Positions 45,741-56,800 of a stretch of 64,000 nt of DNA are shown one piece after another. The notes under the pieces were generated by a model. It saw only the letters and a list, made by a program, of their open reading frames with translations, ran no database searches and was not told the DNA's origin. The position numbers and the translations under genes were made by a program. Source of the DNA: Parapedobacter indicus (GTDB taxonomy: Bacteria; Bacteroidota; Bacteroidia; Sphingobacteriales; Sphingobacteriaceae); NCBI RefSeq assembly GCF_900113765.1, contig NZ_FOQO01000008.1, forward strand, positions 296,285 through 360,284. Reading direction: 5' to 3'. Within the stretch, counting starts at the first letter, position 1. Every line of letters begins with the position of its first letter.

Positions 45741-47204
45741 TTATATCCACTCGACATATAACATCCGATCCATCCATGGCAGTTTAATGATGCCGATGGA
45801 CCAGGGCAGGCTTGCCATCAGTACATCCACACCCCTCGAATCGACCTGTAATAACCAGCTGTCGGCCCTTCGGGTTAATTTGCCTTCCCGTTGCAAAAAG
45901 GTTTCACGTAACCCATCAATACTGGTGTTACGGAGTACTTCCCAGTGGGTAATGATGGAATGCAGTACGTCTTCACATTCCTGCTCGACCAACGGAGTCC
46001 ATTCACACCCATCCGGGTTGACAAAAGACTCCGGATGCAAGCCCGAAAGAATTTTATTCAATGCGAGCATGCTTTCTTCAAGCGCAGGCGATGCATATAC
46101 TAAATAGTGAAGCAGGAGCGCCGCTTGAGCCCTATTTTCCACCGAAAAGGGAGTCTCATTGCCGATAAGTCCCACCTGCTGCATCAAGGGCCCGATAAAG
46201 GGATGGACCAGTACCAGCCCGGCATTATTAAGGTAAAAGGATTCGTCTAAGCGGCTGCCACCAATGGCGGTTTCGGTTGTCCGTTGAATGGCTGGATGAT
46301 CTAAATGCCTGTTGCTGGCATGCGCAGATTCCAACTGAAGCGGCTTGATACCCTTCGATTGAAAAACATCGGCCAGTGCTGGAAACTCGTCACGGATCCT
46401 AGGCAATAGGGCAGCGACAAAGTTTGGCTTCTTTTTCAGCAACGAGCGGGCGCGTTGTACCAATTTCGTTTTGTTGGTCGTGTCCATCGCCGGCCAAACA
46501 ACGGATGTCAGGATGACGGAAAATGGCACAGATTCTCTCGCAGGATTGCCGAAGGCATCCGCATAAGCTTTGACCACCGACCTCGACAACGTCGTTGGAT
46601 TCACCCCTGTTTGCTTCAGAAATACTATGTATGCAGCCTCATCAGTGGAAATTCGGGTAACGACAGCATCGCATAATCGATGGATAAAATCAACCGAAAA
46701 ATAGTAGAATAAGCGGTTCATCGCATCGGCGGATGTATGCAGTACCTGAGCCAGTTCGTCCAAAAAAGCAGGCTCGGGTTTAAACCGCTTTTCAAAATCA
46801 GAGATTGCCTCTTTCCGGATTTCCCATGGGAATTTCCCCTTCTTCAAAAAATAGATAAAATCTTCAATCCACTGCGGGTCCTGCCCGTCCCGGTTGTCCC
46901 GTTCGTCCCGGTTAACCGCCGGACGGTGATGGGACTGGAGTTCCTTCCTTACCAAATTGAGTACATTTTTGGTAAGCGTTTCTTCCCAATTCGCCTCGGG
47001 AAGTTCTCCACAATCAATCGATAACGCAGGAATCGTCAGCGCTGCTGGCCCATCACTGAAGTCGTCAAACAAATTAGCCAGTTGGGGTAATATCCGTTGA
47101 TGGTAGACGGCAGCCAGCCGATCCTGCATCCCCTTGCCCTGCCCCGGCCGGCGAAAGTCAACTTCCAGCGATTGCTTATAGATGATATGTTGGCAGCGGT
47201 CCAT
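45741..47204 (-). CDS. Contractile injection system tape-measure protein (CIS_TMP/Afp14-like)
   Basis: A 487-aa protein with the CIS_TMP (PF19268) N-terminus: HIIYKQSLEVDF then AVYHQRILPQLANLFDD and ALTIPALSIDCGELPE, ending in an LxLDxGxL-type element. Tape-measure proteins set sheath and tube length and fill the tube lumen. The rest is mostly helical. The linker NRDERDNRDGQD is encoded by a 9-bp tandem repeat. At 487 aa it is far shorter than the Afp14 protein of about 2000 aa, and in line with the shorter eCIS members of this family. It precedes the peptidoglycan hydrolase and lies 6 bp after the 1223-aa gene. Confidence 0.72.
   Translation of the reverse strand: MDRCQHIIYKQSLEVDFRRPGQGKGMQDRLAAVYHQRILPQLANLFDDFSDGPAALTIPALSIDCGELPEANWEETLTKNVLNLVRKELQSHHRPAVNRDERDNRDGQDPQWIEDFIYFLKKGKFPWEIRKEAISDFEKRFKPEPAFLDELAQVLHTSADAMNRLFYYFSVDFIHRLCDAVVTRISTDEAAYIVFLKQTGVNPTTLSRSVVKAYADAFGNPARESVPFSVILTSVVWPAMDTTNKTKLVQRARSLLKKKPNFVAALLPRIRDEFPALADVFQSKGIKPLQLESAHASNRHLDHPAIQRTTETAIGGSRLDESFYLNNAGLVLVHPFIGPLMQQVGLIGNETPFSVENRAQAALLLHYLVYASPALEESMLALNKILSGLHPESFVNPDGCEWTPLVEQECEDVLHSIITHWEVLRNTSIDGLRETFLQREGKLTRRADSWLLQVDSRGVDVLMASLPWSIGIIKLPWMDRMLYVEWI
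46878..46913. repeat. Four 9-bp tandem repeats inside the tape-measure gene
   Basis: Units GTCCTGCCC, GTCCCGGTT, GTCCCGTTC and GTCCCGGTT run in tandem. In the minus-strand frame they encode NRDERDNRDGQD. Slippage would add or remove three residues without shifting the frame. Confidence 0.75.
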
Positions 47205-47210
47205 TGTTCT

Positions 47211-50200
47211 TTATTCCACAACGATTTTTCCCTTGTTGGCTACCAACTGTCTGCGAAGCACGGCAATGGATTGTGTATATGTTTTCTCGGCTCCGCAGGG
47301 GCCGTCACCGAAATCAATCTGGTGCGTAATTGTTAATTCTTTAAGCTTTTCGAATTCCGCGAGCGGGATGCTCATTGTTTCTTTGGCTTTCTTACCGTTG
47401 ACTGTCCATATTGACGTACCTCCCGTCGATAACGCTTTTAATGCTACGCTCACTACGTTTTTCACCGCTCTCCCGATTACAACTACGTCGCTTTTTGGTA
47501 GTCCGATGGTTGCTTCAAAAGATGCGGTTCCTAACGTGATCGTCAATACTGCCAATACATGGGTATCTCCATTCGCATAGTGGTACGCAACTACACCCTG
47601 TTTCAGTCCGTCCTTTGCCATCTCCGCCGGCGAAATAACCAGATTTGTACCTTTGGTGGTTACGCCCTTCGGTGCCGCTACGACAACGACCGTACCCGAA
47701 GTTTTTACGGGGATCGTCAAGGTCGCGGCGTCCGAACAAACGGTCTTTGCCTGTTCATCACGGACAAACGTACGGATCCGTTCTCCGTTACCGCAAATGC
47801 TTTCGGTAACCGAATAGGCAATGGTAGCACGCGGGTTATTAACGGTAAGGGTTTGCTTAATTTCAGACTGGTTCTCCGCAACAGGCTTGCCATCCAGCAG
47901 CCACTGCGATTTAAGTTGACCACCGTCGGACACCACGGCTTTCAGGATCAGTTTCCAATTTCTGTCTTTTTCCGAATAGTCGGCTCCTGCAACTTCAAAA
48001 TCCGGATTGACGGCTTCCTCCACCACAAATTGTGTACTTGCTTTGGCTCCAGATGCCAATGTATATACCACGTCAAATGTGCCTTTTCCTAAGCGTCCAG
48101 GAACTATTTTTGCTTCGCTCTCTTTTCCATTAAGGATCAGTTTTCCCCCTTCGGGGCTGATCTTTATCGAATATTCTTTCGTATCGTTAGTACAGAACCT
48201 GGTAGGTTCTATGACGACAGCGGGCTGATCTTCCTCCGGCTCTTCCGGTTGTGAGGGCTCATCGTCTATGTCCTTTTGAAAGACATATGCGATCGGCTGA
48301 CAATTGCTTTTAACTAGATAAGGCACATAGAAATCGGCTATGACTACACCACCGGGCAATTTACTCACCAGCTTCTCGGCTTCTTCTTTCTTTTTCAATG
48401 CGTCCAGCACTTTGGTTGCGTCGGCTCCAAGGCCTAATTTTTCGATGAGGCTTACGGTGTCTGCGTACTTCATGGTAGCTGAAGAAAGTAATGGCGCAGA
48501 CTTGGTATCTTTTAATAGACGACCCGTTTCTTTTTTAGTAGTTGTTTCAGCCGGTTCCTCCCTAACGACATCGGCGAATCGATCCACCACGCGTATTTCC
48601 TTTTCCGGTATAACGGCGGTATAACGCGGTGCCGACGGTTGATATACCAGCACGAAAGTTCCTCCTTTAGGCACCCCAGCCTTATGTTCCAACCCCCTGT
48701 GCCGTTCAAAATAGCGGGCGAAGGTGGCGGCCTCCTGATATTGCTTGATCCGCTCGTTGTATTCCTCCTTAACGGCGTATAACTCCTCGTTCGCACAATT
48801 AAACAACACGTTGTTGTTTTTGGGGGCGAAATATGCTTTCAATTCCTCGTTCTGTGAATTTGCAGATTCTTTGATGATGCTGTTTACGGTTGATTCGTAT
48901 TCCGCCCACAATTTATCATATGCATCTATATCAAATTCACGGAGATCATTTTCAAAAAGATAGCCAAAGATGGCATTGAGCCGCTGAAGAAACACCAGCA
49001 GTAAATCCGGTTTCGGCAACACATATTCAAATAGCTTTCTGTCGGTAACCAAAAATGAATTGATATCCTTTGCTACGAAATCCATCAATTTCACTTCTTG
49101 ATCATCCTTGCCCAGATCCACAATTTTTTCTATGTAGTTTACTCTTTTAATCCCCGGCTGCGTGGCGACTTTCTTTTGCAGGTCCACTTCTTTCCGGATT
49201 GCAGTTACCTTTTTTGAAAGGGTAGGCAGCGACAGGTCGTCGTTGACCTTGAGCGTGTCGATTACCCGTATATCACCGATGTCGGTATCTTTCTTCGGTC
49301 GCAGACCGCCTACATAGGTCAGCAACTGCTTTACGCGGCACAGCAACCCTGCAAGCATTACATTATAATTCGATTCCAGATCCTGTACCTGACACGACAC
49401 TTCATTTCCATCGGCTATCCGTTCCAGGTCGACCGCGCTGAGTGCCACCACGTCAAAAGGCAGGTTGTATTTGTCCCGTTCAGCAATGATTTCGGACAGG
49501 GCCGTGGCGTAGGGCTTGCCGACATGCCCTTCTATGCGGAAGGCATTGAAGCGCTCATTATCGTAAAGCAACACGTTCTTCACGGCCTCGGGTGCGTCAA
49601 TACCCGTACGCAGGTGATACCCACGATTCATCTGCGGAATACCCATTCGGCTCAGTCGGTAGTTCCACCACTTATGGAGGTTATTGAGTTGATAGTAAAA
49701 AGGAATGCTCCGGTCGGAAAGCAGATTCGCCCCGATCTGACTTGGCGTAATCTGAAGGACCTGATTTTTGGAAGGCAACGTACCATCAAAATCGGCTATC
49801 ATGTACCGCATACGCTGCAACAGCAGGGCAACTTCCTCTTTGTGCTGTTCCTGCCCGTGGAGGTAATGTACTGGAACGAAGTATTGGCGATAACGGTCCC
49901 AATAACCAAAACGGGTGCTTTCCGATGCCAATCCGAGAGTTAGGTGTAGCGGAAAATAGGTTTCATTGGCATTCCTCCTACCCCAAAAGTCCTGTACTTT
50001 CTCATCGAACTCCCGGACCGCCTTGATCAGATCGTCTATAAAATCATAGAAATATTGGATGTAATGGAAATTTCCCTTTTGGTAGCTAAATTTACCCCGC
50101 AATACTTTAAGATCAAGTCCTTCGAATGGATTGGATTGGGGTAACTCTAATAAGACGGCATAGCGGTCCCAGCACGTTTTCAGATGCTGTTCCAGCTTGG

Positions 50201-50882
50201 TCAGCGTATCGTCGTCCACCAGCTGGTAAAATTCGCTGAGTATGGATTCACCGCTCTCTAAGCGGTTATTTGCCGGCACGCCGTATCGTTTTAAAAGCAG
50301 CGTATTAAAGAAGGATTCGTCGTCACCCTTTAGAAGGTCGATGTGTACCAACAGGGGTTTCACCGTAAAATCTAGCCGGCTACCCTTGTCGTTACAGTCG
50401 TTGGTGTCGCAGTTTTTCAGCTTAACCTGCTTCGCCTCCAATAGGAGTACCACGACGTATTCGTCTCTTTTTAACGAAGAGAACGCCTTCTTGGCTTCGG
50501 CCGGTGACGATGAGGGCACGAGTTCGAAAATCCCTTCCATCCCATAATACGGCCACCCAGAAGCTTCGTCTTCGTCACATTCCACAATGAAGCCCACTCC
50601 TGTGGGAATATCTGGGGAAACAAAGTCGATGTAATGGGTATATTCCTGCTGACAATGCTGGATAAGATATCCTTGTGACGTGATGCCATGGCCTTCGCCG
50701 ATTACAATGCCCTCATCAGACGTTGTAATTTCCAATCCACCCACAATCCCGCTCCCTATAAGTCGGATCCTGGACAGCCGGCCTTGCCGCTCCAAATAGC
50801 TGACAGTATTGTTCAGGTGATTGTTGGTCAGTACCTGATCTGCCTCAAAAATGGGATATGACTCAATATTGTTCATGGTCAT
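47211..50882 (-). CDS. Large unrecognised eCIS protein in the tail-fibre/baseplate-periphery position
   Basis: A 1223-aa protein with an ATGA overlap to the Afp12-like gene. The N-terminus reads YPIFEADQVLTNNHLNNT and IRLIGSGIVGGLEIT, which I associate with the start of eCIS baseplate or appendage proteins but cannot name. Residues about 60-480 are mixed alpha/beta with the long helical stretch FYDFIDDLIKAVREFDEKVQ. Residues about 500-860 are mostly helical. From about 890 on, Cys-containing Ig-like modules appear (CTNDTKEYSIKISPEGGKL, SVTESICGNGERIRTF, and a third near the C-terminus). This architecture fits a surface appendage. Afp13-type shaft repeats are not seen, so it may be a non-homologous fibre replacement. 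Confidence 0.6.
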   Translation of the reverse strand: MTMNNIESYPIFEADQVLTNNHLNNTVSYLERQGRLSRIRLIGSGIVGGLEITTSDEGIVIGEGHGITSQGYLIQHCQQEYTHYIDFVSPDIPTGVGFIVECDEDEASGWPYYGMEGIFELVPSSSPAEAKKAFSSLKRDEYVVVLLLEAKQVKLKNCDTNDCNDKGSRLDFTVKPLLVHIDLLKGDDESFFNTLLLKRYGVPANNRLESGESILSEFYQLVDDDTLTKLEQHLKTCWDRYAVLLELPQSNPFEGLDLKVLRGKFSYQKGNFHYIQYFYDFIDDLIKAVREFDEKVQDFWGRRNANETYFPLHLTLGLASESTRFGYWDRYRQYFVPVHYLHGQEQHKEEVALLLQRMRYMIADFDGTLPSKNQVLQITPSQIGANLLSDRSIPFYYQLNNLHKWWNYRLSRMGIPQMNRGYHLRTGIDAPEAVKNVLLYDNERFNAFRIEGHVGKPYATALSEIIAERDKYNLPFDVVALSAVDLERIADGNEVSCQVQDLESNYNVMLAGLLCRVKQLLTYVGGLRPKKDTDIGDIRVIDTLKVNDDLSLPTLSKKVTAIRKEVDLQKKVATQPGIKRVNYIEKIVDLGKDDQEVKLMDFVAKDINSFLVTDRKLFEYVLPKPDLLLVFLQRLNAIFGYLFENDLREFDIDAYDKLWAEYESTVNSIIKESANSQNEELKAYFAPKNNNVLFNCANEELYAVKEEYNERIKQYQEAATFARYFERHRGLEHKAGVPKGGTFVLVYQPSAPRYTAVIPEKEIRVVDRFADVVREEPAETTTKKETGRLLKDTKSAPLLSSATMKYADTVSLIEKLGLGADATKVLDALKKKEEAEKLVSKLPGGVVIADFYVPYLVKSNCQPIAYVFQKDIDDEPSQPEEPEEDQPAVVIEPTRFCTNDTKEYSIKISPEGGKLILNGKESEAKIVPGRLGKGTFDVVYTLASGAKASTQFVVEEAVNPDFEVAGADYSEKDRNWKLILKAVVSDGGQLKSQWLLDGKPVAENQSEIKQTLTVNNPRATIAYSVTESICGNGERIRTFVRDEQAKTVCSDAATLTIPVKTSGTVVVVAAPKGVTTKGTNLVISPAEMAKDGLKQGVVAYHYANGDTHVLAVLTITLGTASFEATIGLPKSDVVVIGRAVKNVVSVALKALSTGGTSIWTVNGKKAKETMSIPLAEFEKLKELTITHQIDFGDGPCGAEKTYTQSIAVLRRQLVANKGKIVVE

Positions 50883-53833
50883 TGATTTAAATAAGTACCT
50901 AAAATTGTTCTGCCCAACATGACAGGATTATTTTCTATGTTGCTTTCCGAACAGTTGTGAAGTGTCGCCTTCGGATGGATATTCTTTAGTTGTGGTAATA
51001 ATTCCAACAGCTCATCGCTGGTTTCCTGTAGACGGGAAAGGTCTTGTTTATCTTCTTGGAAATAATATGCCAGCGCTTCTATCCAGGCTTTGTACCGGAT
51101 CTCAAACAGCCGCATCTGTTCGTTGCTGATCCAGCAGACCTTTAGTTGGATATGTGCCGGTGCTTCCTCCTGCAGCCGGTCTTCCACATAATTACGGAAA
51201 GAAGGATGGTCGAAATGGTCCGGCCAATAGGGCAATACTACCGATGCTCTGAACGAATACATATCTAGCTCGCAGGGACAATCCCCTTCCATTCCGCATA
51301 GGTCCATCAGCTTAAACGCCTCGCTCCTGGGCCTGAGCAGCACATGCTCGATCAGGTGCATGCCTTCCGGATCCCCGCATTCACTGCCAAATTCGGCAAC
51401 CAGCTTTTCGATTGCCTCATTGGCTTCGACAGCAGTTTCAAATGTATTTACTGTCTCCAGCAGCCTATCTCCATCGATCGACAGAACGAGCTTATTTCCT
51501 TCAACCCCGAAATGCTGGGCAAGAAGAACCGTATCGAAGATTTTCTTCAAGGTGACCTCGGCCTGTGCTTTCTCGGAGAATTTTTCGGAAGCCAATACAA
51601 TCCCTTCGCGGGAAGTAAGCTCAAAGCGATGTGTACAATAAAGTTCTCCGTCCACCCACTCTTCTTCACAACGGACTTCGGTATTCCGGATGCAGTATAA
51701 AAATCTACGTGAAACATCCCGGACGCCTATCAATGTGCCCACCCGCTTTTCCAGGCCGGAAACATTCTCCGTATCCCAAAGCTGTGCTTCCGCCAAGCCG
51801 TAATCATCCGTTTGCGGGAAACAGTTAAAAGCCTGGGATCGGTTTGCACTAATCTCCGGATATCTTTTCAATGCCTGGATTTTGGCGGCAATGAGTTCTT
51901 CGCTGTCAATCCGTTCGGCTGTCTGCTCTTCTAAATTGATTCGATACTGCAATAACGCAAAGTCATTGAAAGACTCCGCGAAGCGAGCAAGCAAATGGTC
52001 TAACAAGCGATTTCGGCGCGCAGCGTATTGGGCTTTATTCTCGTAAAGCTCTCTCCATCCTTGCGCATCCGGAGCACCCGTAACCGCATTCTTGAACGCT
52101 TCAGACAGCAATCCCTCGCTGTCTTTGATATCGTCGAGATACTGCGCAAAATACGTTTGTTTAATATCTCCAACGGAAAACAACGTGTCGGCATATGTCA
52201 GTTGGGCAAAGAAATCCGCTAAAAGTTGTTCAAAAAATAGCAGGTATCCTTTTAACTGCCGCTGTTGCGCTTTGCGTAGCACGTCCGCATGTGGGGGTAG
52301 GCCTGCCTCTCCTACGCCGTATACCGTTGGTAGGTCATACTGAACCGGACGGTAACTGAGCGTATCGCGTGACCGCCCCTCATCCGGTAGGAGTTCCACA
52401 TCATATCCTTTACGCTTTCCGACGGTACGCTGAGCCTTCATAACCAGCAAGGTATCTTTCACTTCATTTACATTGGCATGGAAAGGGAAACCGCCTTTAT
52501 AAAATAGGATTTTCGACCGGGAAGTACTCAAAACCGGCTTATGCTGTCCGCTGATCTGCATACACCAATCCACTCCGATGGCACCGTCCACGGGCTGGCC
52601 GTCCGTACCATACTTGGTCATCAACAGATTCCTGACAGATAAGACTCCCTCAATATCCATCAGCAAGCTGATAATATCCGAAGCGTATAGATGGGTGCGT
52701 AACTGGGTTGCTTCCAACTCTTTTGGGTCGATGAATCCATTCGTAAGCGCCACCCCATTATAAATATCGGATACTTCCCAGCCCATATCAAGCAATTCCT
52801 TCAATGAATAAAAATTGACCGAAGGATTCAGGTAATTTTCAATGGCAAAAAACAGAGCGGCCTGTACATACTCAATGTCGGTCTCCGGTGAGATATCCAC
52901 GTCCATACACAAAGCGACTTCTTCATAGGACACCTGTTTGACGGATACAAAATCTTCGCAGAGATTCCGATGGGATTGTAACCGACGGGTCACACGCTTG
53001 AATACATCGTCAATCACTTTCAATTTTTGAACATAAGAGTCCGCCAGTTGGCTCACAAAGCCTTCCGCTTGCAACAGGTCCCAAATCTGAGCGGCTGTTA
53101 TTTTTCCTGTAGATGGATGTTTTGCAACGGTAACCGCAAAGGGAACCTTGAACGTGGCATCCTCTGCCGCATTCAAGACCAATTCATACGGGTATTTTCC
53201 GGTCGCATTGGCAACCGTTGCCGAAACGATATCGGTCTTCAAAACCGCCCGATCAATAGCTCCATAACTTGGCAGTTCAATGTTCAGTACAAATTCACCA
53301 TCGGGACTTATCCATTCCACATCTCCCGAGTTCAGATCGCCATATGGCTCTTCGTTGTCAAAATCCAACACCACATCATACAGACCGTTGATGCGGACGG
53401 GGGTATCCGTAGTCGTCAGCTGTAATGTTTTATCCACATGATCATAGAAAATAGGCACTTCCGGGCTTCCAGCAGGATATAGCCAAGCATTATTTATCCC
53501 GTCGATATCGATCAGCAACTTTCGGTAATCCGCAATTGTAAAAGGATGGTTTGTCAAAATTTCCCTTGCGGTGTATAACACTTGGTCCGGTGCATCGTGT
53601 AACAAATCCTTCATATCGAAATTACTCCGGTAGCTCAGTTCGGTAAGGACATAGCAAAGCGCCTCCAACAGGGTAATTCCGGGGTCATGGGCGTTGTAGT
53701 CGGTCCATAGGTCGCTGGCCAGTTGCTCAACGTGTTTCAGCCCTTCCTTGCGGAGCCATTCATAGTCCATCGCCGGAGCCAGTTGACGTTTTGTGGATAT
53801 TGTGTAGCTTTTCATGATAGGTTTCATACGCAT
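50879..53833 (-). CDS. Afp12-like large baseplate protein
   Basis: A 984-aa protein (in-frame ATGs at 53833, 53827 and 53815; the first overlaps Afp11 by 10 bp). It opens with YEWLRKEGLKHVEQLASDLW and TDYNAHDPGITLLEALCYVL, a sequence shared by Afp12/PVC12-type proteins and distantly related to T4 gp6/baseplate J. Several mid-sized domains follow. The C-terminal region has a Cys-rich patch near GMEGDCPCELDMYS and a final helical FQEDKQDLSRLQETSDELL. It should form, with the Afp11-like protein, the wedges of the baseplate. Confidence 0.85.
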   Translation of the reverse strand: MRMKPIMKSYTISTKRQLAPAMDYEWLRKEGLKHVEQLASDLWTDYNAHDPGITLLEALCYVLTELSYRSNFDMKDLLHDAPDQVLYTAREILTNHPFTIADYRKLLIDIDGINNAWLYPAGSPEVPIFYDHVDKTLQLTTTDTPVRINGLYDVVLDFDNEEPYGDLNSGDVEWISPDGEFVLNIELPSYGAIDRAVLKTDIVSATVANATGKYPYELVLNAAEDATFKVPFAVTVAKHPSTGKITAAQIWDLLQAEGFVSQLADSYVQKLKVIDDVFKRVTRRLQSHRNLCEDFVSVKQVSYEEVALCMDVDISPETDIEYVQAALFFAIENYLNPSVNFYSLKELLDMGWEVSDIYNGVALTNGFIDPKELEATQLRTHLYASDIISLLMDIEGVLSVRNLLMTKYGTDGQPVDGAIGVDWCMQISGQHKPVLSTSRSKILFYKGGFPFHANVNEVKDTLLVMKAQRTVGKRKGYDVELLPDEGRSRDTLSYRPVQYDLPTVYGVGEAGLPPHADVLRKAQQRQLKGYLLFFEQLLADFFAQLTYADTLFSVGDIKQTYFAQYLDDIKDSEGLLSEAFKNAVTGAPDAQGWRELYENKAQYAARRNRLLDHLLARFAESFNDFALLQYRINLEEQTAERIDSEELIAAKIQALKRYPEISANRSQAFNCFPQTDDYGLAEAQLWDTENVSGLEKRVGTLIGVRDVSRRFLYCIRNTEVRCEEEWVDGELYCTHRFELTSREGIVLASEKFSEKAQAEVTLKKIFDTVLLAQHFGVEGNKLVLSIDGDRLLETVNTFETAVEANEAIEKLVAEFGSECGDPEGMHLIEHVLLRPRSEAFKLMDLCGMEGDCPCELDMYSFRASVVLPYWPDHFDHPSFRNYVEDRLQEEAPAHIQLKVCWISNEQMRLFEIRYKAWIEALAYYFQEDKQDLSRLQETSDELLELLPQLKNIHPKATLHNCSESNIENNPVMLGRTILGTYLNQ

Positions 53834-56800
53834 TCGCAGTTTTGTAATACCCGAATTTGGTGTCTGATCGTCTCGTTAGCATATGAAACCAATATGGAAC
53901 GAGCGGACGACGCCACAATTTCTTCTATATCGTAATTCGCCGTTTGGACGGCATTGTCTTCATTGCGGATGATATGGTGCATTTTAAAATCACTTACTGC
54001 GTGGACATAAGGCCGTTCATCTATAAAATCAACGAGTGTACTTTTCTGCATTTTACCGCCAAAGGAAATTTGCTTTGCCGTGTCGAACGCCCATGGACAG
54101 AGAAAATGCTCAATATCGTCGTTCAGTTGATTGAGGTAAAAAGCCGCATCCATATTAGGAAGGAGCATCACGTCAAACTCAAGTTGTATCTCTTCGAATT
54201 GTGGATTACGGACATGCAACGTAACAAATGGATTGCTGATTTTCTTCAGGTAATTGGTAATATCAACCAGTGTTCCGATTGGCGTATACGGACGCAGGGG
54301 ATTTGCGAAGGTTGATTTACTTAAATCGGGGATAGTCACCAAAGTAACATGGCCGGGATAGTTTTCGCAGAACTCGGTCATGCCATTGTGATTAACAAAT
54401 CCTGCCCTGTTGATGCATTTCGCTTTATAGATCGAAGGAAACTGTTCCAGCACCAGGTGCTCATAGTCCCATAGGGTGATGGCCCGTTGTTTATGGCGCA
54501 GCCGCTCGCTTACACGGGTATAGAACGCCGCCCCGGGCTCCGCCGGTCTGCCCCCGAAAGAATCTGCAGGCTGGTTTATACCTTTAATCGCGGCGTCGCT
54601 CACCAACAATTTTGCAATGCTTCCCTTCGGGCGTATTTCCGTAAAATACACGTTATTGATTTCATCCTGCACCAGCTCTACTTGGCCGGCCTGCGCGGTA
54701 ATCGCTCTTAGCTTACAGACCGCATCAATCTGCCCCTGCACTGCCACCTTCAACCACAGCATTCCCGGCGGCATCATGGTACCCGCATACGTCGCATCGG
54801 AAGGAAATGAGACGGTGACAATACCCGTCCGCGTCAAATTCAATGTCCTATCTATCAGCATTGCTTTATCGAAAACCTTCCAGTTATTTTCATAATCGAG
54901 GTAGTACCACGAAAGATTTTCGCTGGGTTTTAATGGGTTGGAACTGCCTTCCACAACTTCGAAGAGCACAGATATGGTTTTAGGCGACGTAACTTGGGTC
55001 ATGCCGATGAGCAGCTCACCCTGATTTGAAAACCTCGGCAATAGCCCCAGTAATTTGTTGTTCGTTACCTGTTTATATCCAAATGGATAGAGGTGAAAAA
55101 AAGCACTCTTTTGCGATTGGGGCAAAAATGCAACAGTATCCACCGCTGTATAACTGGCTTCAAAATCCCCTACGATCAGTTCCCGGGGTGTGGGTGTTGA
55201 ATTTCGGACCATCCGGAATCCCTCAAATTGGGTAGCCAAGGTTAGTGTCTTCAGTATTTCTTGCTGGGCAATATCCAACGACACCGCCGATGCGGTCTTA
55301 TCGATATTTATTTCTTTCGCAGCCGTCAATCCCCTTGCCTGTACCTTCGTCCCCGCTTGTTCAGCAAAGAACCCTTCGATTGCCACCGAGGTCTCCCTGG
55401 GTATTTTCATCATCCGGGTATCATTGAAGCTTTGCGTCAGGCTATCCATAAAGGACGACAACGAATATTGATCGCTATTTAGCGACAGCCGGATATAACC
55501 ATCCCGTTCCCCGCTGCCATAAGCACGCCTTGATTGTGCTGTTGGAATCGTCGCTTGAATTGGCCGACCCGGTAACTTTAACGTATGTTCTTCCCCAACC
55601 GTTGTCACCGCCAGCGGATTCCAGGTTCCCCGTTGGAGGTAACTGGCGGAAAACGATGCCGGCATGTCCATGGTTAACGTCAATGCAGTAAGTGGCTTTT
55701 GAAACAGCTCATCACTGCCGATGTAAAACCCCGCATTCCTGCGGGGCAGATCTCCAAACGGCTTGAAAGGTTTGCTTCCATCCAGTAACCCGACATCGTT
55801 GCTGAGCACAAAATCTTTATAGCCCCGCACTGCTACGGCGATCTGAACTGTATCGACAAGCTGTTCGGCCAACGTATCGTAGGCGAATCCGGAAGCCTCT
55901 TGGTCAAAATAAACCAACAACAGAGGTAAAGAGACCTGCATATCACGCTGATGTATTTTTTCCTCATAGCTCCGGATGGCTTCTTTTCCACCATCTACGG
56001 TAATTGAAAATGTCAACTCGCCACGCTGTGGTTGATAATTTGCGGTGACCTGATCTTCCAACCAGCCTTTTTCGCCCGTCAATAACGTGCGGAATACCAG
56101 GTTATCTATCGAATTCCCTTTACGGATCCGCGCCAATGATTTAAACCGGATGGACAGGGTGATTGTCCGTTCGCCCCCTTTTAAGAAAAGCAGGTTGGAA
56201 GCGACTGCAAAACCAATTGAAGCAAGCGGAGCTCCGGCTTCGCCAAATAAAAATGGTTGTGCTTCGTTGCTGTGCGCTGTTACATACAGTGTCCCGTTTG
56301 CTTTTTTTAACGAATGGACCGCCCCCACCTTCGCTTGGTTAAGTACCGTATCCTGTGACAGCCGGTATACCAGCGAGTTTCCACTTTGATCCTGGCCTCC
56401 CTTGAACAAGGTGCCCGCCTTCAGTAGGTGGTTTGCTGTACGCGTATGTAAGTCGAAGACCAGATGGGCATAATCCGGGTCGGCTTTTCTCGATTTTAGT
56501 TGTAAAACATCCCTGTAATAGTATTCCAGGTGTTTTCGCCCATATTCATTCAACTGGATTTGCGCATGACGGAACAGCTGCAAAAAAGTCAGCAGCAACG
56601 CCATGTGGGGTTTGTGGTTGCGATAGTTTCCAACTGATTTGTCAAACAAGGTTTCCGCCTTTACGGTGGCCGACGAAATTCCCGCAAAGACCGTCTTCAG
56701 TTGCTGCTGGAATAGGTTGTGGTGGACAATAAAATGAATCTTTGAGCCGTCGTCTGTATCCGGTATCATCAGATTGAGGGCTTCGGTTGCTTCGGTATCG

